5,984 nucleotides of DNA from an uncultured Polyangiaceae bacterium (lineage in GTDB: Bacteria; Myxococcota_A; Polyangia; Polyangiales; Houyiibacteriaceae): the NCBI GenBank assembly GCA_947258625.1, contig CAMYJN010000173.1, positions 1 to 5,984 on the forward strand, read 5' to 3'. This document shows positions 1 to 5,974 of the stretch, one piece after another (the stretch's first letter is position 1; every line of letters begins with the position of its first letter). The notes below the pieces were generated by a model. It saw nothing but the letters and a program-made list of their open reading frames with translations, was not told the DNA's origin and ran no database searches. Made by a program: the position numbers and the translations under genes.

Positions 1-1
1 G

Positions 2-1033
2 CTCGAAGTGCTCGACCCCGAGCAGAACCATCAGTTCACCGACCACTACATCGACGTGCCCTTCGACCTCAGCCAGATGATGTTCATCGCGACGGCGAAT
101 CAAAAGAGCACGATCCCCGGGCCGCTACTCGATCGAATGGAAGTGATCGAGCTTCCCGGCTACACATCTCGGGAAAAGCGGTCGATCGCGCGCGACTTCT
201 TGATTCCCCGGCAGTTGAGCGAGCACGGTCTTTCGCCGGAGCGCCTGGACTTCTCAGACGAGGCGATCGACCTGCTGATCGACTCCTACACCCACGAGGC
301 CGGCGTCCGAAAGCTCGAGCAGCAGGCTGCTGCGGTCTGCCGTGCGGTCGCCGTCCGACTTGCGAACGGCGAGGACGTCTCGATCATGGCGGACGCCCCA
401 TTCATCGAAAGCGTGCTTGGCGCCGCGAAGGCCAAACGCCAGAAGCCGGAGCGAATCCCGCGGGCCGGCGTTGCCACCGGCCTCGCCTGGACTGCCGCGG
501 GTGGGGACCTGCTGTTCGTCGAAGCGACGCGAATGCCGGGCACCGGCAAGCTGCATTTGACTGGTAACATGGGTGACGTTTTGAAGGAATCGGCTGCAGC
601 CGCATTTACGTTCGTGCGCGCGCGCGCCGGAGACCTTGGTCTCGCAGAAGATTTCGTGAGTCACACCGACATTCACGTTCATTTGCCGGGGGGGGGCGTG
701 CCCAAAGACGGCGCCGCAGCAGGCATCCCGCTGTTCGTCGCGCTCGCATCGGTGCTCACGCAGGTCAAGGTCCGACCCGATGTGGCGATGAGCGGGGAGA
801 TCACCCTTCGCGGCAACGTGCTCAAAGTGGGCGGCATCAAAGAGAAGTGCCTGGCCGCACACCGCGCAGGCGTCGCCCGCATCGTTCTTCCAAAGCGAAA
901 CGCGCCAGACCTCGAAGAGGTGCCCGAAGAGGTCCGCGATGATCTCGAGATTTGCCTCGTATCCACCATCGACGAAGTGCTGGGCCTCGTCGCTGAGCTC
1001 GAGACGACCGGGGCGCCCGCAGCCGCCGAATAA
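2..1033 (+). CDS. lon: Lon-family ATP-dependent protease, C-terminal part, catalytic Ser replaced by Ala (5' end outside window)
   Basis: Partial gene, open at the left edge; 343 residues are visible, about the last 40% of a usual Lon of roughly 800. Lon proteins are hexameric cytosolic AAA+ proteases that unfold and degrade damaged or regulatory proteins. The visible part starts in the ATPase module: sensor-1 Asn33 in FIATAN, arginine finger Arg45 in PLLDRMEV, and sensor-2 Arg103 in EAGVRKLE are intact. The proteolytic domain runs from about residue 150 (GLAW at 160) to 335. Its dyad lysine is present (Lys282, second Lys of GGIKEK, 845-847), but the usual PKDGPSAG reads PKDGAAAG, so the nucleophile serine is Ala239 (GCA, 716-718). 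The Ser-to-Lys spacing of 43 matches E. coli Lon, so the alignment is firm. PEGA upstream reads PGGG, and AMTGE reads AMSGE. Family membership is certain; loss of peptidase activity is inferred. The frame is open throughout, so this does not look like ordinary gene decay. Confidence 0.95.
   Translation, partial: LEVLDPEQNHQFTDHYIDVPFDLSQMMFIATANQKSTIPGPLLDRMEVIELPGYTSREKRSIARDFLIPRQLSEHGLSPERLDFSDEAIDLLIDSYTHEAGVRKLEQQAAAVCRAVAVRLANGEDVSIMADAPFIESVLGAAKAKRQKPERIPRAGVATGLAWTAAGGDLLFVEATRMPGTGKLHLTGNMGDVLKESAAAAFTFVRARAGDLGLAEDFVSHTDIHVHLPGGGVPKDGAAAGIPLFVALASVLTQVKVRPDVAMSGEITLRGNVLKVGGIKEKCLAAHRAGVARIVLPKRNAPDLEEVPEEVRDDLEICLVSTIDEVLGLVAELETTGAPAAAE
688..696 (+). repeat. G9 homopolymer tract inside the Lon proteolytic domain
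   Basis: Nine consecutive G bases encode most of the Gly-Gly-Gly of PGGG, where Lon usually has PEGA. The tract lies 20 bases before the altered catalytic codon. Runs of this length are prone to slippage, and also to sequencing error. The frame reads correctly through it into conserved Lon sequence, so the length given here is the in-frame one. Confidence 0.9.
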
Positions 1034-1036
1034 TCC

Positions 1037-3325
1037 GTGGCAACCCTGTTCACGTTCCGGTTGAGCGCAGCGTTTGCGGCCGTCGTTGGTATCGTTTTAG
1101 CGTTCATCCCTCTGCTCGCCGTGCACGGAGTGGAGAGCGCCCTGGCGCTTGGCCTGCTTCTTCCGCCGTGGGTGGCGGCAACGGCGGCCAGCTACACCGA
1201 ACGGCACCGCGGTCTCCGGGGTATCGATCTCATCTTCCGCACCGTCGGCATGGGCTTGCTGATTTGGTTGATCCCCTTGCTGCTGCTCGCGGTCAGCTCG
1301 CTGCGAACGCGGCAGTGCGCGCCCGCCGAGGGTCTCGCCTTCATGGTGCTCGGCCCGGCGCTAGGCTGCATGCTCGCCGCCTGTATCGGCGTATGGGTCG
1401 CCGGGGCAACGAGGCTGCCGCGCCTGGCCCCATGGCTCGCGGCCGCCGTGCCTCTCGGTTCGGTGATGCTTGGGCTCTGGGCATTTTACTCGACGCCAAC
1501 GGTCTACGTGTTTGGCGCGTTCGCGGGCTACTTCCCCGGTGCGATTTACGACGACCTCGTCCAGATCCCAACCCGCTACCTCACCTACCGAGCCGCGATG
1601 CTCGTGGCCGTTCTCTCGCTCGGCGTGCTGTTTGATGCCCTCTGGGACCCGGCGTCCGGGACGCTCGGCCTCCGCGGCCGGGGTCGCTCGCGGATCGGTG
1701 CGATTGCGCTCTGTGTCGGGGCCTTGGGCGTGGTCGCGGCGTCGTATTCGCAAGGCAACGAGCTCGGACACTCGGTAAGCGAGCAGTATTTGGTCGAACG
1801 GCTCGGAAAGACGGAGCGCGGGGCGCACTGCGTCGTGCACATGCCTCGCGAAACGACCCCCGAGGATGCCATTCGCTTGCTGGAGGACTGCGACTTCCAG
1901 GTCGAGCGCGTTCTATCTCTGACCGGTCTCTCGTCGAAGGAGCCGGTGACGGCCTATTTCTTTCGGAACCAGAACGAGAAGAAAGACCTCATTGGCGTCG
2001 GGCGGACGCTGATCGCCAAACCTTGGCGACGCGAGGTCTATCTGCAGATGTCGCACTGGCCGCATCCGGTGCTCGGACACGAAGTCGTGCACGCGGTGCT
2101 CGCGGAGGCGGGACGCGGGCCTTTCGCGATCGCAGGGACTCTGGGGGGCCTGGTCCCGAACCCAGGCATCGTCGAAGGCGCCGCGGTCGCCCTCGCTTGG
2201 GACGTCCGGGATGAGCTCGACCCGGACCAGTGGTCCAGGATCATGAAGGACCGAAACGAGCTTCCGTCGGCGGCCGCCGTCATGAGCGTGCGCTTCAGCG
2301 CTCTCCCCGCACGGCGCGCATACATGGCCGCGGGGTCCCTGATTCGCTTCCTGATCGCGACCCGGGGGATGGAAGCACTTCTCGAAACGTACCATCGCGG
2401 CAAGGTCGACGACTTGGATGAGCTCGAAGCGAACTGGCACGCCTACCTCGAAGAGGTTCCGGTGACGCCGACGGGGCGCGGCGTGGCCGAGGTGGCGCTG
2501 GCAAGGCCGAGCATCTTCTCGTCGGTCTGTCCTCACGAGCTCGCAAAGTTAAGGGCTGACCTGGCCGGCGATGCAGCCGCCCGCGACGACGTCCGCACGA
2601 TCGAGACCTGTCGCGCCATTCTAGACATCGACGAGCAGGAGGCGCTGGCTCGGGCCACGCTGGTAGGCGCCCTCGCTCGTGACGGGCGCGACGCCGAGGC
2701 GTTGGCCACCCTCGAGGCGCTTCGGGCGACGATGAACGCCCCCAAGCCAATCGTGGCCGCCGCCCTGGAGCAATATGCAGATGCGCATTGGACGCTCGGC
2801 AACTTGGCGGAGGCCGACGCGCTCTACGGGGAGCTGCTGAACATCCCGCGCACCGACGGCGCCGCTCGGCAAAGCGAAGTGAAGAAGCTCGCCCTCGAAG
2901 CCACCGACGCGCAGCGCAAGCTGCTCTACGAGATCCTCCTCGGCCGCTCGCCGAGCCCGGTCGTCGTTCACCTCGCACATTCGCTGGCAGCGATTCGGGA
3001 CGATGGTCTCGGGCCGTATCTCGAGGCCCGGCAGTTGATGAGCGCAAGTCGCTACGCGCTCGTGCTTCCGCTGCTCCAAGATGCGAAGCGACTCGGATTG
3101 CCGAGCCTTCGCCTCGATCAAGAGCTGAGCCGCCTGCTCGGCATCACGTTCTTCGCCCTCGCTGATTACGGCCAGTCCGCCGCGACTTGGAGGGCTCGCG
3201 CGGGCACCAGCCGCGCCGCCCAAGCTGAAGCGCAGCGCTGGCTCGAACGAATCGACTACGCGCAGACCCGGGCGGTCAGTCCCGCGTTGCCAGATCCATC
3301 GTCGGCTCCCCCAGCTGCGCCTTGA
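1037..3325 (+). CDS. Multi-pass membrane protein with HExxH metallopeptidase-like domain and TPR-like C-terminus
   Basis: A 762-residue protein of unrecognised name. Residues 1-240 hold about seven or eight hydrophobic segments (near 8-30, 33-52, 65-88, 98-123, 130-152, 158-170 weakly, 185-205, 218-236). The soluble middle, about 262-460, has HEVVH at 348-352 (2078-2092) and, 28 residues later, a Glu in VEGAAVAL (Glu380), the layout of a gluzincin (MA clan) zinc peptidase: two His ligands, a catalytic Glu349 and a third ligand Glu380. From about 485 to 745 it is Ala/Leu-rich and helical, with TPR-like stretches such as the one around 520-565, suggesting protein binding. GTG at 1037 was chosen because it is the first start after the lon stop (gap 3 bases) and lies just ahead of the first membrane segment; no strong Shine-Dalgarno sequence is visible, which fits coupling to lon. 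Substrate and topology are unknown, and peptidase activity is inferred from the motif only. Confidence 0.85.
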   Translation: MATLFTFRLSAAFAAVVGIVLAFIPLLAVHGVESALALGLLLPPWVAATAASYTERHRGLRGIDLIFRTVGMGLLIWLIPLLLLAVSSLRTRQCAPAEGLAFMVLGPALGCMLAACIGVWVAGATRLPRLAPWLAAAVPLGSVMLGLWAFYSTPTVYVFGAFAGYFPGAIYDDLVQIPTRYLTYRAAMLVAVLSLGVLFDALWDPASGTLGLRGRGRSRIGAIALCVGALGVVAASYSQGNELGHSVSEQYLVERLGKTERGAHCVVHMPRETTPEDAIRLLEDCDFQVERVLSLTGLSSKEPVTAYFFRNQNEKKDLIGVGRTLIAKPWRREVYLQMSHWPHPVLGHEVVHAVLAEAGRGPFAIAGTLGGLVPNPGIVEGAAVALAWDVRDELDPDQWSRIMKDRNELPSAAAVMSVRFSALPARRAYMAAGSLIRFLIATRGMEALLETYHRGKVDDLDELEANWHAYLEEVPVTPTGRGVAEVALARPSIFSSVCPHELAKLRADLAGDAAARDDVRTIETCRAILDIDEQEALARATLVGALARDGRDAEALATLEALRATMNAPKPIVAAALEQYADAHWTLGNLAEADALYGELLNIPRTDGAARQSEVKKLALEATDAQRKLLYEILLGRSPSPVVVHLAHSLAAIRDDGLGPYLEARQLMSASRYALVLPLLQDAKRLGLPSLRLDQELSRLLGITFFALADYGQSAATWRARAGTSRAAQAEAQRWLERIDYAQTRAVSPALPDPSSAPPAAP

Positions 3326-4142
3326 TGTGCGCTGCAATGGAACAGTCGGCGGTGACGATGGGGTCACCAGCGGCTTTGGCGGGGTCGACCTTGGGTCCGA
3401 TTTGACTGCGCACCGTGATCAAGCGGCCGCGGTTCTCCGTTCGGGAACGCAAGACGAGCTTGTCCTGCTCGAGGTCCCAAAGGAAGACGTCGACGGGGTC
3501 CCGTAGCCGGCTCTTGCCCTGCACCAACACAAGCAGGAAATAGTCGACGGGCACCCGCTTCTGGAGCGCTGGGAGCTCGCGTTCGATCGCTCGGGCGAGC
3601 TGCTCTTCGCGCACGGACAGCCGCTGCATGTCGTTGGTGTCGTGGATTCGCGCGAGCCATTTCGAGGTCAGGACTTCGGGCACCTCGGAGAGCGCCGAAA
3701 GCGGCGTCAGCTCCAGACCTAGGCACGGACCGATCGCGTCCTCCTGTTCGGTCTTGATCGCGGTCCGCAACGCACTCTCGGAAGCGAGCTCCGGCACGCG
3801 GACTTTCAGGTACACCACCTTCTCGTCATGAAGGGCGGAAAGTCGCACCTGAGCTTCCACCAAGCGGTTTGCGGCTCCAGATTTCGCCCCCAGCGCTTTC
3901 TCCTCGAGCTCTGCGCGAGTGGCCTCGAGCTCGTCGAGAACCGGGAGGACCCCCTCGGCGTGCATAGCCTGGATGCGGCTTCTGAGCTCGTCCGCCCGGA
4001 CTTTCTGACGCCAGAAATACGCGCCCGCAATGAACGCAGCCAGCATGACCACGATACCGATACGCGCCCACGGGAGGCGTGGCCGGTATCGGTTGGTGCG
4101 AATGCCGTCGAACTCGGCAGGAGTGAGCTCTGACGGCTCCAT
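3276..4142 (-). CDS. Single-pass membrane protein with coiled coil, unknown function, last gene of ExbB/ExbD operon
   Basis: A 288-residue protein that I do not recognise. The first 25 residues are hydrophilic and basic near the membrane, followed by one hydrophobic segment at about 26-44 and a charged Ala/Glu/Leu-rich stretch at about 47-110 that looks like a coiled coil. The rest (about 115-285) seems to be a soluble mixed alpha/beta domain with hydrophobic strands such as VDYFLLVLVQ and VDVFLWDLEQ. By the positive-inside rule the bulk should be periplasmic. It begins 24 bases after the second ExbD gene, in the same frame as that gene, with only its TAA between them. No clear Shine-Dalgarno sequence precedes ATG 4142, so translation may depend on the upstream gene. 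Its place in the operon suggests a partner or effector of the proton-driven complex; this is inference. The 3' end overlaps the convergent plus-strand gene by 50 bases. Confidence 0.85.
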   Translation of the reverse strand: MEPSELTPAEFDGIRTNRYRPRLPWARIGIVVMLAAFIAGAYFWRQKVRADELRSRIQAMHAEGVLPVLDELEATRAELEEKALGAKSGAANRLVEAQVRLSALHDEKVVYLKVRVPELASESALRTAIKTEQEDAIGPCLGLELTPLSALSEVPEVLTSKWLARIHDTNDMQRLSVREEQLARAIERELPALQKRVPVDYFLLVLVQGKSRLRDPVDVFLWDLEQDKLVLRSRTENRGRLITVRSQIGPKVDPAKAAGDPIVTADCSIAAHIKAQLGEPTMDLATRD

Positions 4143-4166
4143 GCGCTGAAGCTTACTGGAAGTTCG

Positions 4167-4700
4167 TTACTCGCGCTGGTTCACGGCAAAGCTGACGTTG
4201 CCGTAGCCCGCGGCGGCAGCCGAGAACATGACTTTCTTCACGACTCGGAAGTCGATGTTGCGGTCCGCCTGCACGATGACTTGGCCTGCGAACGGCTCCG
4301 AAGGATGAATCGTCTCCCACTTGCGCTTTTCCGCCTCGAGGCCCGCAATGAGCGGTTCGATGCGATCGACTTGTGCAGACTGCCCTTGCGTCTGTGTGTC
4401 GGCGACCCGATTGCCATCGAGCGTGATTACACGCTCGTCGACCGCGACGATCGGCGAGATTTCGATCTGCTCGGTGTTCTTGGCATCCGGCATCGTGATG
4501 GTCGGCTGCTGCGCGATCAGCTCGCCCGAAGCCGAGAAGGACATGAGCAGGAAGATCACGAGAACGATCAGGAAATCGATGAACGGAATCAGCGGGATCT
4601 GGTGGTCCACCGCCTTCCGGGCGTGGCCCGAGACGCGTTCGCGCACGAACTTCAGCGGGATGTGACGGAGCAGCTCTGGTTCTGGCCGTTTGATCGCCAT
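4167..4700 (-). CDS. ExbD/TolR-family proton-motor subunit (second copy)
   Basis: A 177-residue protein with the classic ExbD/TolR/MotB-like layout: a cytoplasmic N-terminus (about 34 residues, longer than the 20-25 of E. coli ExbD), one membrane helix at about 35-56 and a periplasmic domain. The helix starts IPLIPFID, and Asp42 is the conserved membrane carboxylate that carries protons through ExbB/TolQ-type pores. The C-terminal end (FRVVKKVMFSAAAAGYGNV) matches the helix and strand that close ExbD periplasmic domains. A predicted hydrophilic insertion of about 50 residues lies between the two halves of the periplasmic domain. It starts 9 bases after the first ExbD gene, with GGGGGA just upstream as the ribosome binding site. 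It clearly resembles that neighbour at protein and DNA level, so the pair probably arose by duplication. Family is firm; the cargo or process driven is unknown. Confidence 0.93.
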   Translation of the reverse strand: MAIKRPEPELLRHIPLKFVRERVSGHARKAVDHQIPLIPFIDFLIVLVIFLLMSFSASGELIAQQPTITMPDAKNTEQIEISPIVAVDERVITLDGNRVADTQTQGQSAQVDRIEPLIAGLEAEKRKWETIHPSEPFAGQVIVQADRNIDFRVVKKVMFSAAAAGYGNVSFAVNQRE

Positions 4701-4709
4701 GATTTCCCC

Positions 4710-5201
4710 CTACAGGAACGCAGCTCCGTCGGCCACCGACAGGGTGCTGAAGCCAGCCGCTGCCGCAATATCCATTGCACGAATGACGTCCTCGTACCGA
4801 ACGCCGTCTTCGGGCGCGACGATCAAGTCGTCACGCTTGTCCCAAGCCTGCTTCCACTGCGCGAGCTTGGTTTCCAGCTCGTCGATGTCGAACTCTTTCT
4901 GGTCCGCCACGACGCGCTTGCTAATGTCGATGCTCTCCCCGGCCGACGACCCCAGCACGTAGCCGGAGTTCCGAACCTGCAGGATTAGCTTCACTTTTTC
5001 GTCCTCGGGCGGCGCGTCTTCCGTCGAAGCCTGGCCCGGGACTTGCTGATTGGCGTTCACCGCGGCGAGCTGGTTCCAAACCGCGGTGGCCAGCAAGAAC
5101 ATGACGCAGCAAAGGAGAAGGTCGATGAACGGAATCAGGGGGATCTCCTGATTGACCGCCTTCTTCCCGGAGTTTTCCCCGCCACTATCGATTGCAGCCA
5201 T
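4710..5201 (-). CDS. ExbD/TolR-family proton-motor subunit (first copy)
   Basis: A 163-residue ExbD/TolR-type inner-membrane protein. The N-terminus is short and hydrophilic, then one membrane helix at about 20-43 begins IPLIPFID, with Asp27 as the proton-carrying residue (equivalent to Asp25 of E. coli ExbD). A linker rich in Pro, Glu and Asp (about 52-70) leads to the periplasmic domain, which ends in YEDVIRAMDIAAAAGFSTL, the typical ExbD terminal helix and strand. The membrane helix has two adjacent Cys residues (LLLCCVMF), which its paralogue lacks. It lies 8 bases after the channel gene; GGAG overlapping that gene's end and GGGG nearer the ATG could serve the ribosome. It most likely assembles with the upstream channel protein and possibly with the other ExbD as a heterodimer. 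Family is firm, function of the complex unknown. Confidence 0.93.
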   Translation of the reverse strand: MAAIDSGGENSGKKAVNQEIPLIPFIDLLLCCVMFLLATAVWNQLAAVNANQQVPGQASTEDAPPEDEKVKLILQVRNSGYVLGSSAGESIDISKRVVADQKEFDIDELETKLAQWKQAWDKRDDLIVAPEDGVRYEDVIRAMDIAAAAGFSTLSVADGAAFL

Positions 5202-5209
5202 TTGGCCCC

Positions 5210-5860
5210 TTACTCCGCGGGAAGGTTCTGAAGATCGACCTTCGAGCGGTTGCCCACGACCAGGTTGAGAACCTGTACGGTGGCCGCGTTGATGTCGTCG
5301 ATGATCCTCTGAGTCTTGCCGTTGAGAAGGCCCATCATCAGAAGCGCGAAGACCGCAGTGATCAGACCGAATGCGGTGCAGTTCATCGCTTCCTCGATGC
5401 CCTTGGCCAAGCCGGTCGCCTTGCTCGCCGCGTCGGCCTTGGCGACCTCACCAAACGCAGTGATGAGACCAACGACCGTTCCGAACAGGCCGCAGAGCAT
5501 GCCGACGTTTGCGAGCAGGCCCAGGTACGGCGTGCGCCGTTCGATCAGCGGGAGCTCTTTGAGCGCAGCCTCATCCATGGCCGCTTGAACTTCGGCATCG
5601 GGGCGGTTCACTTTGAGCAAACCCTGCTTGACGATGCGTGCGAGCGGATTGTGCTCGGCGGAGCAAACCTTGATCGCTCCCGCCACGTCTCCGGCAGTGA
5701 TGCACTTCTGCATCTTTGCGATGAACTCGTCCTTGTCGATCGACGCTTTGTAGAGATACATCGCGCGCTCGATCGTGAACCCGATTGCAAACACGAGACA
5801 AACGAGGATCAGCCACATCGCCCATCCGCCTGCTTCAAAATGGTATGCCAGTTTGGCCAT
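5210..5860 (-). CDS. MotA/TolQ/ExbB-family proton channel protein
   Basis: A 216-residue inner-membrane protein of the MotA/TolQ/ExbB family, whose pentamers surround ExbD-type helices and convert proton flow into motion or force. Three membrane helices are visible: about 11-31, 112-136 and 156-179. A cytoplasmic loop (about 35-110) and a basic cytoplasmic tail complete the ExbB layout. GLFGTVVG holds Thr128, and EEAMNCTAFGL holds Glu157 and Thr162, matching the pore residues Thr148, Glu176 and Thr181 of E. coli ExbB; the Glu-to-Thr spacing of five is kept. ATG 5860 is supported by AGGAGG nine bases upstream. It is the first gene of a tight four-gene minus-strand unit. The sequence alone does not say whether it is closer to TolQ, ExbB or a motility-type protein such as AglR, so no symbol is given. 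Confidence 0.95.
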   Translation of the reverse strand: MAKLAYHFEAGGWAMWLILVCLVFAIGFTIERAMYLYKASIDKDEFIAKMQKCITAGDVAGAIKVCSAEHNPLARIVKQGLLKVNRPDAEVQAAMDEAALKELPLIERRTPYLGLLANVGMLCGLFGTVVGLITAFGEVAKADAASKATGLAKGIEEAMNCTAFGLITAVFALLMMGLLNGKTQRIIDDINAATVQVLNLVVGNRSKVDLQNLPAE

Positions 5861-5869
5861 CTTTTACTG

Positions 5870-5875
5870 CCTCCT
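5870..5875 (-). promoter_or_regulatory. Strong Shine-Dalgarno AGGAGG of the channel gene
   Basis: The minus strand reads AGGAGG, then nine bases, then ATG at 5860. It is the clearest ribosome binding site in the window and fixes the start of the first gene of the operon. The downstream genes have weaker sites and probably rely on coupling. Confidence 0.85.
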
Positions 5876-5889
5876 GCGAACTTTACTTC

Positions 5890-5940
5890 GACAGTGTTAT
5901 CCGGACCCCGAGTGAGTACGGTTCGATCCCCATCACTGTC
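5890..5940. repeat. Spaced inverted repeat GACAGTG-N37-CACTGTC in the operon leader
   Basis: Perfect seven-base arms (5890-5896 and 5934-5940) lie 37 bases apart, between the possible -10 box and the ribosome binding site. It could pair in the leader RNA or mark two half-sites for a DNA-binding protein. With arms this short, chance is a real alternative. Confidence 0.4.
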
Positions 5941-5956
5941 TTCTGATTAAAACTCG

Positions 5957-5974
5957 CTGTTCCCCCCAGAACAG
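5957..5974. repeat. Perfect inverted repeat CTGTTC-N6-GAACAG
   Basis: Six-base arms (5957-5962 and 5969-5974) flank a six-base CCCCCA loop. It may be an operator for the operon, overlapping where a -35 element would lie for the TTTAAT box, or a short hairpin ending a gene beyond the right edge. Only four T bases follow on the minus strand, and with an offset, so it is a weak terminator candidate. The arms run GTTC...GAAC, opposite to the GAAC...GTTC of Gram-positive-type LexA sites. Confidence 0.55.

Noticed and set aside
613..627. Alternating CG-rich run, possible Z-DNA-prone tract
   Set aside because: It encodes the conserved Lon residues VRARA with ordinary GC-rich codons, so codon use explains it.
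254..862. Long minus-strand open frame of 202 codons opposite lon
   Set aside because: It is antisense to conserved Lon sequence, its translation is Arg/Cys/His-rich without a recognisable motif, and GC-rich codon bias makes such open frames common.
2295..3367. Long minus-strand open frames opposite the membrane peptidase gene (2295-3047 and 2621-3367)
   Set aside because: Their translations are Arg/Ser/Pro-rich low-complexity sequence typical of antisense frames in GC-rich DNA, while the plus-strand frame has clear domains.
5917..5945. GGTTCGATCCCC resembles the T-arm and 3' end of a tRNA on the plus strand
   Set aside because: Only two of five T-stem pairs can form (the next would be C-C, A-A and T-T), and no acceptor stem, anticodon arm or D-arm fits upstream.
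5192..5950. Plus-strand open frame of 252 codons opposite the channel gene
   Set aside because: The minus strand encodes an unmistakable MotA/TolQ/ExbB protein with a strong ribosome binding site; the plus-strand product shows no known motif.
5957..5974. The palindrome as a LexA (SOS) box
   Set aside because: CTGT and ACAG are 10 bases apart instead of the 8 of the E. coli site, and GTTC...GAAC is the reverse order of the Gram-positive site.
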